From Lachnoclostridium sp. (lineage in GTDB: Bacteria; Bacillota; Clostridia; Lachnospirales; Lachnospiraceae): a stretch of DNA of 64,000 nt. Each line of letters starts with the position of its first letter. Positions within the stretch are counted from its first letter, which is position 1. The notes under the pieces were generated by a model that had not been told where the DNA came from, did no database searches, and saw only the letters and a program-made list of their open reading frames with translations. Below are positions 35,528 through 44,413 of this stretch, one piece after another. The translations under genes were made by a program, and so were the position numbers. The stretch lies in assembly GCA_023664665.1 (NCBI GenBank), contig JAMPEY010000014.1, positions 1 through 64,000 of the forward strand, written 5' to 3'.

Positions 35528-35536
35528 TGGTATAAT
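35528..35536 (+). promoter_or_regulatory. Extended -10 promoter of fba
   Basis: TGGTATAAT is an extended -10 element. The -35 region 17 bp upstream (TTTCAT) is weak, as is common with extended -10 promoters. The fba ATG is 39 bp downstream. Confidence 0.6.
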
Positions 35537-35574
35537 TATAAATCAATAAATTAAATAAATGGAGGAATGAAACA

Positions 35575-36438
35575 ATGTTAGTATCCGCAACAGAAATGCT
35601 GAAAAAAGCAAAAGCAGGTCATTATGCAGTTGGACAGTTTAACATTAACAATCTGGAGTGGACAAAATCCATTCTCCTTACTGCAAAAGAGCTTAAGTCC
35701 CCTGTTATTCTGGGCGTATCCGAAGGCGCCGGCAAGTACATGGGCGGCTATCATGCGGTAGTGGGCATGGTAAACGGTCTTTTGAAGGATTTGGATATTG
35801 ATGTTCCTGTGGCATTGCATTTGGACCACGGCAGTTTTGAAGGCTGCTATAAGTGTATTGAGGCAGGCTTCTCATCCATTATGTTTGACGGTTCCCATTA
35901 TCCCATTGATGAGAATGTACAGAAGACTACCGAATTGGTAAAGGCTGCTCATGGCAAGGGTTTGTCCATCGAGGCTGAAGTCGGCTCCATCGGCGGCGAG
36001 GAAGACGGCGTTATCGGTATGGGCGAATGCGCAGACCCCAAGGAGTGCAAGGCGATTGCCGATCTGGGCGTAGATTTCCTTGCGGCAGGCATCGGCAATA
36101 TCCATGGCAAATATCCTGCAAATTGGAAGGGACTCAGCTTTGAGACTCTGGATGCCGTTCAGCAGTTGACAGGCGAACTTCCTTTGGTGCTTCACGGCGG
36201 CACGGGTATTCCTGCAGACATGATTAAGAAAGCGATTTCTCTGGGCGTGGCAAAGATTAATGTAAATACCGAATGCCAGCTTTCCTTTGCAGAAGCTACC
36301 CGTAAGTACATAGAGGCAGGCAAGGACTTGGAAGGAAAGGGCTTTGACCCCCGCAAACTTCTGGCTCCCGGCGCAGAAGCCATCAAGGCTACCGTAAAAG
36401 AGAAGATGGAACTTTTCGGTTCCGTGGGCAAAGCGTAA
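35575..36438 (+). CDS. fba: Class II fructose-bisphosphate aldolase
   Basis: 287 residues. Zinc ligands are in ALHLDHG, EAEVGSIGG, GNIHGKYP and LHGGTG, and the FBP-contacting segment is INVNTECQLSF, all as in class IIA/B aldolases of Bacillota. It cleaves fructose 1,6-bisphosphate in glycolysis and runs in reverse in gluconeogenesis. GGAGG lies 7 nt upstream of the ATG. It has its own promoter and terminator and strongly biased codon use, in line with high expression. Confidence 0.97.
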   Translation: MLVSATEMLKKAKAGHYAVGQFNINNLEWTKSILLTAKELKSPVILGVSEGAGKYMGGYHAVVGMVNGLLKDLDIDVPVALHLDHGSFEGCYKCIEAGFSSIMFDGSHYPIDENVQKTTELVKAAHGKGLSIEAEVGSIGGEEDGVIGMGECADPKECKAIADLGVDFLAAGIGNIHGKYPANWKGLSFETLDAVQQLTGELPLVLHGGTGIPADMIKKAISLGVAKINVNTECQLSFAEATRKYIEAGKDLEGKGFDPRKLLAPGAEAIKATVKEKMELFGSVGKA

Positions 36439-36481
36439 AAGCCGAAACTTCACATTTGAATATTTCCCCTGAAAAGGGAGG

Positions 36482-36512
36482 ATGCCAAGGGATTCTATCC
36501 CTTGGCATTTAT
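36482..36512 (+). terminator. Terminator after fba
   Basis: A perfect 12-bp stem ATGCCAAGGGAT (36482-36493) with ATCCCTTGGCAT (36497-36508), a 3-nt loop, and the short T-rich tail TTATTAT. Confidence 0.75.
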
Positions 36513-36780
36513 TATGAAAAAGTTATTCAATGTAGCTTATAAAAGCTTATAGAGGATTATCGTTTTTACTATTCTAAGTATATGAAACAGAAATGTCTAA
36601 AACATGATGCACAATTTAAAAAAAATTTAAAGATTTGTGAACAAAATATGAACAAGGCATGGTTTTCTGAAAAATCCCAAAGAAAAGTATGGTAAGCACA
36701 AGAAACAAAATGTAATTTGCTATAACCAAAAGTTATAAAAAAGTATAAAAATTCGTGATGACAAAATAAAGAGCCTATTA
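36513..36780. other. Gene-free AT-rich interval
   Basis: Together with its flanks this is the longest gap in the window (36439-36866). Between the fba terminator and the next promoter I see only AT-rich sequence with scattered stop codons in all frames and no convincing hairpin or gene. It could hold upstream regulatory sites for the thiol-conjugate operon, but I recognise none. Confidence 0.6.
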
Positions 36781-36808
36781 TTGACAGAAACGGGTCAAGT
36801 GATATAAT
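36781..36808 (+). promoter_or_regulatory. Promoter of the thiol-conjugate operon
   Basis: A consensus TTGACA (36781-36786), 16-bp spacer and TATAAT (36803-36808). The inverted repeat TATCAAAAAGATA (36831-36843) lies between promoter and the AAAGGAGGT ribosome-binding site and could be an operator. No riboswitch-like fold is visible. Confidence 0.85.
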
Positions 36809-36866
36809 AGCATCTATAACATACTAATCATATCAAAAAGATAGGAATTAAAAGGAGGTAATCATA

Positions 36867-38078
36867 ATGAGTCATGCAGATGTACAGGAGGAGCTGCAGC
36901 CCTATTCAGATGAAGAAGCAGAAGCTCATGCCCGGGAGGTAGGCGTAAATCCCAGACCCAAGGAGACCATCAGTGAAATTGATGAAAGAGGAGCATTTAT
37001 TCGTCAGCCCAATGCTTTTATTCAGCCCTTTGGGGATAAAGAGGGGGATTTGAAAGCAGAAGCCGGGCGTTATGCCATTTATTGGGCGGTGGGATGTAAT
37101 TGGTCAAACCGGCCGGTCATTGTAAGAGACCTTTTGGGGCTGCAGGATGTCATAAAAGATTGTCTGGTGACTCATTCCGGGCAGACGAATAAATATGGTC
37201 ATGGATTTGGAAATCAGCCGGGACATAAGGATTCTTTGACGGGAGCGTATTTTTTAAGTGAGTTTTATAAGAGAGCCAATCCGGAATTTACCGGCAGAGC
37301 CACTACACCCACGCTGGTAGATATTATCAAAAAGGAAGCGGTGAATAATGATTACCACCGCCTGACCAATTACTTAGAGGTGCAGTTTCGGCCGTTCCAG
37401 CCGAAAGATGCGCCGGATCTTTACCCTAAGAAATTCCGCAAGGAAATCGATGAATTTAATGATTGGCTGTTTCCCCATGTAAACAACGGCCACTACCGCA
37501 TGGCATTCTGCCAATCTCCGGAGGCTTATGATGAGGCATATGAGGATTTCTATGAGTCTTTGGAGAAGCTGGAAAAAAGGCTTGAAACCAATCGCTTCCT
37601 GTTTGGAGATTACATTACGGACAGCGATGTGCGGGCTTATGTGACGCTTGTCAGATGGGATGTGAGCTATTATCACAACATAGGACCTGTGAAGAAACCC
37701 ATTCGTGATTATGAAAACATCTGGGGGTATTTGAGGGAACTTAACACGATACCGGCATTTCATAACAACAGCAATGCAAGAACGCTGGCTCTTAACGGCA
37801 TCCCCAAGGACAGCGGGAAGCTTTTCAGCGGTTATAACGAGAGAATTTTGACGAAGGTGGATTTTGATAAGCTCTGGGCGTATGACGGCGAAAGGCGGAA
37901 ATTAAGCAAAACTCCCGATGAGCTGTTTCTCCGCCATCCGGAAGGTGAAACATATGAGGAATATGCAGGCGAGATTTCCAAGACAATATGGAACAGTCCC
38001 GATTGGGAGGATCGGAATCCGAAAAACGGAGTTTTGTCTGTGGATGCATCTATAAATCCTTTGAAAGATCTGCTATAA
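36867..38078 (+). CDS. Glutathionyl-hydroquinone reductase-like protein (GST Xi/omega type)
   Basis: 403 residues behind AAAGGAGGT. The thioredoxin-like domain has the catalytic cysteine C77 in VGCNWSNRPVIVRDL, where YqjG/ECM4 enzymes have CPWAHR. It is followed by TPTLVDIIKKEAVNNDYHRLTNYLE and the all-helical GST C-terminal domain (LEKRLETNRFLFGDYITDSDVRAYVTLVRWD). Family members reductively remove glutathione from glutathionyl-hydroquinones. The extra N-terminal segment (about 1-30) and the C-terminal extension (about 330-403) differ from YqjG. Glutathione is rare in such anaerobes, so the real substrate may be another thiol conjugate (inference from the importer, GNAT and M20 genes downstream). 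First gene of an eight-gene run. Confidence 0.88.
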   Translation: MSHADVQEELQPYSDEEAEAHAREVGVNPRPKETISEIDERGAFIRQPNAFIQPFGDKEGDLKAEAGRYAIYWAVGCNWSNRPVIVRDLLGLQDVIKDCLVTHSGQTNKYGHGFGNQPGHKDSLTGAYFLSEFYKRANPEFTGRATTPTLVDIIKKEAVNNDYHRLTNYLEVQFRPFQPKDAPDLYPKKFRKEIDEFNDWLFPHVNNGHYRMAFCQSPEAYDEAYEDFYESLEKLEKRLETNRFLFGDYITDSDVRAYVTLVRWDVSYYHNIGPVKKPIRDYENIWGYLRELNTIPAFHNNSNARTLALNGIPKDSGKLFSGYNERILTKVDFDKLWAYDGERRKLSKTPDELFLRHPEGETYEEYAGEISKTIWNSPDWEDRNPKNGVLSVDASINPLKDLL

Positions 38079-38118
38079 AAATACAAAGCGCGGAAAGAGC
38101 GCGGAAAAGAGGAAAATT

Positions 38119-38994
38119 ATGAAAAAGAATATTGGAAAGAAAATTCTGGCATTGTCACTGCTTACTGCATTAGCATTTGGCACATTGGCAGGATGCGGAA
38201 ACAGCGACAGCGGCCAGAAAGCATCTGGTGTAAAAAAGATTACAGTAGCAACTACCGGAAGTCCGGCGCCTTATATGGTTGTGGATGAGAACAATGAGAT
38301 TGGCGGAAGCGACATAGAGATTCTGAAAGCAATTTTTGAGAGGCTTCCCCAATACGAATTGGAGATTATAAAAGCCGATGATCCGCTGACAGGGCTTACC
38401 AGCGGTCTGTACGATCTGGCGGTCAATAATTACGCATGGCGGGACGAAAGAGGCGAGTTATACTATTACAGCCTTCCTTACAAGACCGGTTATGATGTGT
38501 TTATCCAGAGAATTAATGACAAACCGCTGACGGGACTGCAGGATCTTGCGGACAGAGGATATAAGGTTGAGGTCAGTGCAGGCAACAATAAGGCATTGGC
38601 GTTGGAGCATTGGAATGAAGAGAATCCGGACCATCCGATTAATATTCTCTATACAGAGTCAAATTTCCAGATTAAGTTCCAGAATATCGTAGACGGAAAG
38701 ACGGATGTGGCAATTGATGACGGACCGATTCTTGATACCCTGATTGGGCAGTTTGGGCTAGAAAACGATTTGGTGGGTAATCCCATTGATGCCCGGACAC
38801 AGGAGTTTATCAGCCCGCACAACAGCACTTATTTCCTTTTTCCAAAGGATGATGACGGAAAGGCGCTTAGGGAAGATGTTGATGCAGTGATTAAAGAGCT
38901 TAAGGAAGATGGGACTCTTGCGGAAATTCTGACCAAGTACTTTGGGACAGACACAAGCCCTGCCGTAGAAAACCTGGAAGCAGCGCCTAACTAA
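38119..38994 (+). CDS. Amino acid ABC transporter substrate-binding lipoprotein
   Basis: 291 residues. The lipobox LAGC follows an MKKNIGKKILALSLL signal. The family 3 (polar amino acid) binding fold is shown by KITVATTGSPAPYMVVDENNEIGGSDIEILKAIFER and DVAIDDGPILDTLIG. It should bind an amino acid or amino-acid conjugate outside the cell and pass it to the permease (40889) and ATPase (41728) of the same operon. Unlike most such operons, three enzyme genes separate it from its permease. A small hairpin follows the stop and may stabilise its message. Confidence 0.92.
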   Translation: MKKNIGKKILALSLLTALAFGTLAGCGNSDSGQKASGVKKITVATTGSPAPYMVVDENNEIGGSDIEILKAIFERLPQYELEIIKADDPLTGLTSGLYDLAVNNYAWRDERGELYYYSLPYKTGYDVFIQRINDKPLTGLQDLADRGYKVEVSAGNNKALALEHWNEENPDHPINILYTESNFQIKFQNIVDGKTDVAIDDGPILDTLIGQFGLENDLVGNPIDARTQEFISPHNSTYFLFPKDDDGKALREDVDAVIKELKEDGTLAEILTKYFGTDTSPAVENLEAAPN

Positions 38995-39032
38995 ACCAAT
39001 CTAATGGGTTGGAGTAAAAATATGCACGAAAG

Positions 39033-39066
39033 TTCGCAGGTTATGGAAAGGCATGGTTATTAATAT
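39033..39066 (+). repeat. Duplicated leader before the amidohydrolase gene
   Basis: The segment after TTCGCAGGTT is nearly the same as at 41701-41723 before the ABC ATPase (22 of 23 positions from 39038) and similar to 28847-28880 before hprK. It contains GGAAAGGCATGGTTAT including a potential ribosome-binding site. Confidence 0.6.
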
Positions 39067-39069
39067 AAA

Positions 39070-40329
39070 ATGAAAAAACTTATCAAAAATGTGAATGTCT
39101 TTGATGGCAGGAGCGATTCCGTCTTGGAGCATCAAAATATTGTCATATCGGACAATCTGGTAACAGAGATTTTTGCGGGAGATTTTTCTGAGGAAGGCTT
39201 TGATGAGGTGACGGACGGGAAAGGGCAGTATGCCATTCCGGGACTTACGGATGCCCATGTGCATCTTGGCAAAACACATATTGATGGGGCTTCCCCGTCC
39301 TATGATGCCATAGTGGGAGCCGTGGTAGCAGGAAAACTCTTGAATCATGGCATTACCACGGTTCGGGATGCGGGAAGCATGACGGATGGGTTAAAGCGTG
39401 CCATAGACGAGGGAGTGATTCCGGGACCGAGGATTTATCCAAGCATGAACTATTTATCCCAGACCTGCGGGCATGGCGACTGCGAGGAGGCTCATGCCAA
39501 CAGAGATATACAGTACAGAAGTCCCAGAGGAGTGGCTTTGTGCGATGGTGTTGCGGAATGCAGGAGAGCAGTGAGGGAGCAGTTCTTTTTAGGGGCATCC
39601 CAGATTAAAATAATGGCGGGCGGAGGAATGAGTTCTGCCTGCGACCCGGTGGAAACCTTGCAGTTTTCTTTAGAGGAAATGAAGGCAATTGTCGAAACTG
39701 CTGCCGATTATGGAAGTTATGTGCTGGCGCACCTGTATACACCTAAGTGTATACAGCGTGCAGTGCAGGCTGGTGTCAAAAGTCTGGAGCATGGTCATTG
39801 GATTGACGAGGAAACCGCAAAAATGATGAAAGATGCAGAGGTTTTCTTAAATCCCTGCCCCCAGTTTACATTGGAAGAGGTAAAGTGGAATCATATGGGT
39901 GAATTTTCCGACCAGCCCTCGCAGTTAAAGAAAAAGAAGAAAAAGGGCGGGGCAAGGATTAAGGAGCACATAGAAGAAACCACGGAACTCATTCATAAAT
40001 ATGACTTGAAAATTCTCTTTGGCACGGATTTGATGATTATGTATAACGAATATGAGCCGAGGGAAAGCATGGATTTTACGGTTTACAAAAAGCGGTTCGG
40101 GTCATACAAGGGGCTGCTTGCAGCTACCGGGAACTTTAATGACATTACAAAACTGACAACTTATCAGAATCCCTATCCCGATGGAGAGATTGGGGTTTTG
40201 AAGAAAGGCTCTTATGCGGATATCGTGATTACAAATGGAAATCCCGTGGAAGATTTGGATATTCTGGGAAATACGGAGAATATTCTGTTTGTCATGAAGG
40301 ATGGGAAAGCATATAAGAATAAGTTGTAA
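39070..40329 (+). CDS. Metal-dependent amidohydrolase (imidazolonepropionase/prolidase-like)
   Basis: 419 residues. The binuclear metal site of the COG1228-type amidohydrolases is complete: the HxH in TDAHVHLG, a candidate carbamylated Lys in SQIKIMAGGGMSS, His in VLAHLYT and LEHGHWID, and Asp in LFGTDLM. The C-terminal small domain ends GSYADIVITNGNPVEDL. An odd Lys tract (QLKKKKKKGGARIKEH) sits in a surface loop. The enzyme likely hydrolyses a C-N or peptide bond of an imported compound. The ATG overlaps the stop of a six-codon frame (39053-39073). The best ribosome-binding site, GGAAAGG, is 18 nt away, so initiation may be coupled or weak. Confidence 0.88.
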   Translation: MKKLIKNVNVFDGRSDSVLEHQNIVISDNLVTEIFAGDFSEEGFDEVTDGKGQYAIPGLTDAHVHLGKTHIDGASPSYDAIVGAVVAGKLLNHGITTVRDAGSMTDGLKRAIDEGVIPGPRIYPSMNYLSQTCGHGDCEEAHANRDIQYRSPRGVALCDGVAECRRAVREQFFLGASQIKIMAGGGMSSACDPVETLQFSLEEMKAIVETAADYGSYVLAHLYTPKCIQRAVQAGVKSLEHGHWIDEETAKMMKDAEVFLNPCPQFTLEEVKWNHMGEFSDQPSQLKKKKKKGGARIKEHIEETTELIHKYDLKILFGTDLMIMYNEYEPRESMDFTVYKKRFGSYKGLLAATGNFNDITKLTTYQNPYPDGEIGVLKKGSYADIVITNGNPVEDLDILGNTENILFVMKDGKAYKNKL

Positions 40330-40365
40330 ACAGATAAATGGAAACAAAAGAAAGGCGGCGGCAGC

Positions 40366-40875
40366 ATGGAAGTTTATAGAATCGAAGGAGAGAATGCACC
40401 TGCATGGCTGTATAAAGCATATGACTATGTGAGAATGGATGCCTTTGTCTTTGGGCAGAATATTCCGCTTGAAATGGAATTTGGGCATGACGAGCCTGTA
40501 GAAACCCTTGAGGCAGTGGTGCTTACAGAAGACCATAAGCCCATAGCCGGCTGCCGGATCACCTATCCAAGAGATGATATCGGAAAGATAGGCAGGGTAT
40601 GCGTGATTCGTGACAGGCAGAGAAGCGGTGTAGGACATATTTTGATAGAGGAAGCGGAAAAGTGGATTAGGGAAAAGGGATATCGGCATATTGTGATTAA
40701 TTCTCAGGATCGGGCGGCGGCATTCTATAAGAAATGCGGATATTATCTGGTTCCAGATGTGGATCCTGAAATCTATGAGAATCATCCGCCACGCATGCAG
40801 AATGAAGAAGAGAAACAAAAGCACAGGGCAGAGATGGGCTTTAGCTGTGTACTGGTAGAAAAATATTTAGATTGA
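40366..40875 (+). CDS. GNAT family N-acetyltransferase
   Basis: 169 residues, a single GNAT domain of the ElaA-like type. The acetyl-CoA loop is RVCVIRDRQRSGVGHILIEEAEKW (Q/R-x-x-G-x-G form), and the late strand and helix carry INSQDRAAAFYKKCGYYLVPD. AAAGGCGGCGG lies before the ATG. In Bacillus operons for S-substituted cysteines a GNAT enzyme acetylates the amino group of the imported conjugate, and an M20 enzyme later removes the acetyl group. The same pair occurs here, which suggests an equivalent role. Confidence 0.87.
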   Translation: MEVYRIEGENAPAWLYKAYDYVRMDAFVFGQNIPLEMEFGHDEPVETLEAVVLTEDHKPIAGCRITYPRDDIGKIGRVCVIRDRQRSGVGHILIEEAEKWIREKGYRHIVINSQDRAAAFYKKCGYYLVPDVDPEIYENHPPRMQNEEEKQKHRAEMGFSCVLVEKYLD

Positions 40876-40888
40876 GAAGGAAACGGTT

Positions 40889-41623
40889 ATGACAAAACTT
40901 TTTGATTTTAAGCAGGTACTGACAAATATACCGGAATTGCTTACATATCTTCCTATCACATTAGAATTGGCATTGCTGGCAATGCTCATGGGGTTAGGGC
41001 TGGGGCTTTTGCTGGCGGTTATAAAAATAAAAGAGATTCCCATATTAAAGCAGATTGCGGCAGTTTTTGTGTCGATGGTCAGAGGCACGCCGGTATTGGT
41101 GCAGCTTTATATCGTATATTTTGGCGTTCCTATGTTTTTTAAGTATTTGAACCAGAAGTATGGAACAAACCTTGCGGTGGCGAATATTCCGGGATTTTTG
41201 TATGCAGTGCTTGCTCTGGGATTGAATTCTTCGGCATTCAGTGCGGAAATGATCCGCTCTGCGCTTATGAGCGTGGGAAAAGGGCAGCTGGAAGCGGCAT
41301 ATGCTTTGGGAATGACATACGGACAGGCACTGCGAAGGATTATTCTTCCGGAAGCAATGACAGTGGCGCTCCCTACCATTGGAAATTCGCTGATATCATC
41401 TATCAAAGGGACTTCGCTGGCATTTACCTGCGCGGTGGTGGAAATTACCGCACAGGGAAAAATCATAGGAGGAAGGAACTACCGTTACTTTGAGGTTTAT
41501 TGTTCTCTGGCAATCATTTATTGGCTTGTGACGATAGTGATAGAGCAGATTCTCAAATTTGCGGAAAAGAAATTGGCATTGCCCGAGCAGGTGGAAAATT
41601 TTACCGAGCAGAAGGCGGCATGA
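40889..41623 (+). CDS. Amino acid ABC transporter permease
   Basis: 244 residues with five predicted membrane spans typical of HisM/TcyB-type permeases. The EAA loop reads AYALGMTYGQALRRIILPEA, which docks the ATPase. Downstream LISSIKGTSLAFTCAVVEIT is also family-typical. Only one permease gene is present, so it should work as a homodimer with the lipoprotein at 38119 and the ATPase at 41728. It starts 13 bp after the GNAT gene. Confidence 0.93.
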   Translation: MTKLFDFKQVLTNIPELLTYLPITLELALLAMLMGLGLGLLLAVIKIKEIPILKQIAAVFVSMVRGTPVLVQLYIVYFGVPMFFKYLNQKYGTNLAVANIPGFLYAVLALGLNSSAFSAEMIRSALMSVGKGQLEAAYALGMTYGQALRRIILPEAMTVALPTIGNSLISSIKGTSLAFTCAVVEITAQGKIIGGRNYRYFEVYCSLAIIYWLVTIVIEQILKFAEKKLALPEQVENFTEQKAA

Positions 41624-41700
41624 GCGGTAAGGAGAGCAAAACAAATCTATTTGTCCTGCAAATATGTGCCTGCGGTGGCATATAATCGCCAAGAAACCGT

Positions 41701-41723
41701 AGGTTGTGGAAAGGCATGGTTAT
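41701..41723 (+). repeat. Duplicated leader before the ABC ATPase gene
   Basis: A 23-bp match (one mismatch) to 39038-39060. The 104-bp gap between permease and ATPase also has two small hairpins (near 41643-41653 and 41662-41685), possible points of RNA processing inside the operon. Confidence 0.65.
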
Positions 41724-41727
41724 CACT

Positions 41728-42498
41728 ATGAGCTTTATAGAAATCAGGAATTTACATAAAAAATATAAAGAGAATGTTGTATTGGACGGAATAAATCTGG
41801 ATATTGCGCAGGGAAATGTCATAGGCATCATAGGACCTTCCGGAACGGGAAAGTCAACCTTTCTGCGATGTCTGAATCAGCTTGAGATACCCGAAGTGGG
41901 GACAATAAAGCTTCAGGATGCAGAGATTAATCTTTCTTCTAAGAAGAACAAGAAAGAGATTTTGGAGCTTCGTCAAAATACTGGAATGGTATTTCAGCAG
42001 TTCAATTTATTTGACCGCAAGACGGCGCTGGAAAATGTGGAAGAGGGATTATTGGTTGTCCAGAAGAAATCAAAGTTGGAAGCCAGAGAAATTGCAATGG
42101 AAGAATTGAGAAGAGTAGGGATGTTAGGATGGGCAAACCATTATCCCAGACATCTTTCGGGCGGCCAGCAGCAGAGAGTAGCTATTGCGAGGGCGTTGGC
42201 GATGAAACCCAAGCTTTTGCTTTTTGATGAACCTACATCTGCATTGGACCCGGAGATGGTGGGCGAAGTGTTGGATGTTATCAAGCAGATTGCCTCCGAA
42301 GGGTTCACCATGCTTTTGGTATCCCATGAGATGGCGTTTGTAAGGAATGTTTCAAACAGAGTGATATTTATTGACAAGGGTGGGATTGTGGAAGACGGAA
42401 CTCCGCAGCAGGTGTTTTATAATCCGCAGAATGAAAGGACAAAGGAGTTCTTGGCAAAGATGCATATGCTGGAAATGGAACCGGAGTATATTATTTAA
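41728..42498 (+). CDS. Amino acid ABC transporter ATP-binding protein
   Basis: 256 residues from ATG 41728 (MSFIEIRNLHKKY); ATG 41716 is an alternative in the same frame. Walker A GPSGTGKST, the Q loop GMVFQQFNLF, signature LSGGQQQR, Walker B LLLFDEPTSALDPE and the switch His in VSHEM are all intact, as in GlnQ/HisP-type ATPases. It energises the importer made with the permease and lipoprotein of the same operon. Confidence 0.95.
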   Translation: MSFIEIRNLHKKYKENVVLDGINLDIAQGNVIGIIGPSGTGKSTFLRCLNQLEIPEVGTIKLQDAEINLSSKKNKKEILELRQNTGMVFQQFNLFDRKTALENVEEGLLVVQKKSKLEAREIAMEELRRVGMLGWANHYPRHLSGGQQQRVAIARALAMKPKLLLFDEPTSALDPEMVGEVLDVIKQIASEGFTMLLVSHEMAFVRNVSNRVIFIDKGGIVEDGTPQQVFYNPQNERTKEFLAKMHMLEMEPEYII

Positions 42499-42524
42499 AA
42501 ATTTTGCGATAGGAGAAAATGAAA

Positions 42525-44378
42525 ATGGCGCAGTATGATTATGAGATAGTGAATGGGAGAAAAATAAGAGTCCGCCCTAAGGAAACGGTATCGGAGATAG
42601 ATGTGAATGGTTATTTTAGAAGGCAGCCGAATCATTTTACGACTCCCTTTGGAGATGGCGAGGGGGAGCTTAAGGCGGAAGGAAACGGAAGATACAGGCT
42701 TGTGTGGGCAAAGCTCTGCCATTGGTCAAACAGGGCATCCATAGTGAGGGAGTTAGAAGGGCTTGAAGACCAAATTTCAGTGAATATGGTGGAACATGCG
42801 CCCCATGAGAAAAATCTTGGCTGGGAATATGTATATAACAAAGATAATGTGGATCCGATTTTAGGCGACCAATTTTTGTCGGAAGCATATTACAGGGCGG
42901 ATGAAGATTACCAAGGGAGAACTACGGTTCCTGCACTGATTGACACGGTGACGGGAAAAGTGGTTAATAACGATTATAATTGGCTGACGAATTATCTGGA
43001 AGTGGCTTTCAGGCCATGGCATAAAGAAGGGGCACCGGAATTATATCCCATAGGGCTTCGGGAAGAAATTGATAAAATGAATCTTTGGTTATTTGATAAT
43101 ATTAATAATGCCGTTTACAGAAGTTCTTTTTCCCGGAGCAATGAAGGGCATTTTGACGGGGTAAATACTTTTTATGCGGCAATGGACAGGCTGGAGAAGA
43201 GATTGGAAACAAGGCGCTTTCTGTTTGGCGATTATGTTACGGATTCCGATGTGCGGCTTTATGTGACGCTTGCCCGGCTGGATATCAGGTATACGAATCA
43301 ATTGGGAGAAACCAAGCATCCGCTTTATACTTATAAGAATTTATGGGGCTATGCAAGGGAACTGTGGAGCATTCCTGCATTTAGAAATAATACTTTCTTT
43401 GCGGATTTTGCGGTGCCGCCTGCGGATGTAAAGGGAAATGCCCGGAGGAGTTTTAATTTCCGATTTTTAAAGCAGATTGATTTTGAGAAATATTGGGGCG
43501 AGCCTGTGGACAGGTCAGGATTGTCAAAAGATCCGCAGAATAAACTTCTGCCGGAAACAGATGCCGGAAGCGCCAGAAAGGCGGATGATACCATTGTGGG
43601 TGCTGCAAAGTTTGCGGCCGATGCAGAGATTTATCGCGGCATCCATTCCGTGCCAAGCACGGAGATTGCAAAATATACGGAGGAGGAACTTCCGACAATT
43701 AAAGATGCCAAAAGTCTTCCTGAATTTAAAGACGGCAGGGCAAAAAACGCGGCGGATATTATTGCGGAAATCAAGGAACTGCCCGATGGACCGGAGCTTG
43801 CGCCGGAGAATAAAAAGGAGCAGCTTGACCAATGGAAAGAGTATATTAAGGTTAATGTGACAGATGCTTTATCAAGCCTTCTTACATCTGTTAAATTGGA
43901 AGATTTTATAAACGCAGGCGGTCTGTTTTATGGGGCGCTGGAAAAATTGGAACAGGAACTTACGAACAAAAGATTTTTGCTGGGAGATTTTGTGTCGGAA
44001 GCGGATGTGCTTTTGTATGTGTCATTAGTCAGATTTGATGTGCATTATTCAAGATATCTGGGACCGGTAAAATACAGGGTGCAGGATTTAAAAAACATAT
44101 CCGAGTATTTGCGGGATCTTTATCAGATTCCTGCCTTTATGCATCATACGGATTTTGGGGAGCTGCTCAGGGAAGGGGAGAACACTTCCGAAAATCCGCT
44201 GTTTCGCGAAAGCACTCATTATGACCGTGTGCTTCCCGGAATAGATTTTGATGCACAGTGGAAAGTTCTCACAGAAAGAGCCTATCTTTCCGAAGACCCC
44301 ACACATCCCATACAGCTTACGGATAACAGGAGATTTTCCTTGGATCCTGCATGGTATGAACTTGGAGCCGAGGCATAA
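42525..44378 (+). CDS. Glutathionyl-hydroquinone reductase-like protein with extra GST-C domain
   Basis: 617 residues from ATG 42525 (AGGAG 9 nt upstream). Residues about 15-355 parallel the first gene of the operon: RVRPKETVSEIDVNGYFRRQ, catalytic C65 in AKLCHWSNRASIVREL, and a GST-C domain with LEKRLETRRFLFGDYVTDSDVRLYVTLARLD. After a linker (about 355-425) a second GST-C-like helical domain follows (about 430-550: LEKLEQELTNKRFLLGDFVSEADVLLYVSLVRFD, YLRDLYQIPAFMHH) without its own thioredoxin fold or Cys. I know of no described GST with this order. Duplication of the first gene's domain is the simplest origin. Confidence 0.88.
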   Translation: MAQYDYEIVNGRKIRVRPKETVSEIDVNGYFRRQPNHFTTPFGDGEGELKAEGNGRYRLVWAKLCHWSNRASIVRELEGLEDQISVNMVEHAPHEKNLGWEYVYNKDNVDPILGDQFLSEAYYRADEDYQGRTTVPALIDTVTGKVVNNDYNWLTNYLEVAFRPWHKEGAPELYPIGLREEIDKMNLWLFDNINNAVYRSSFSRSNEGHFDGVNTFYAAMDRLEKRLETRRFLFGDYVTDSDVRLYVTLARLDIRYTNQLGETKHPLYTYKNLWGYARELWSIPAFRNNTFFADFAVPPADVKGNARRSFNFRFLKQIDFEKYWGEPVDRSGLSKDPQNKLLPETDAGSARKADDTIVGAAKFAADAEIYRGIHSVPSTEIAKYTEEELPTIKDAKSLPEFKDGRAKNAADIIAEIKELPDGPELAPENKKEQLDQWKEYIKVNVTDALSSLLTSVKLEDFINAGGLFYGALEKLEQELTNKRFLLGDFVSEADVLLYVSLVRFDVHYSRYLGPVKYRVQDLKNISEYLRDLYQIPAFMHHTDFGELLREGENTSENPLFRESTHYDRVLPGIDFDAQWKVLTERAYLSEDPTHPIQLTDNRRFSLDPAWYELGAEA

Positions 44379-44413
44379 AATATTATTTAGCGGACGATTA
44401 AGGAGAGAAAAGC

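Noticed and set aside
36513-36780. Riboswitch or T-box in the gap before the thiol-conjugate operon
   Set aside because: The region lies upstream of the promoter, is AT-rich without long stems, and shows no specifier or anti-terminator pattern.
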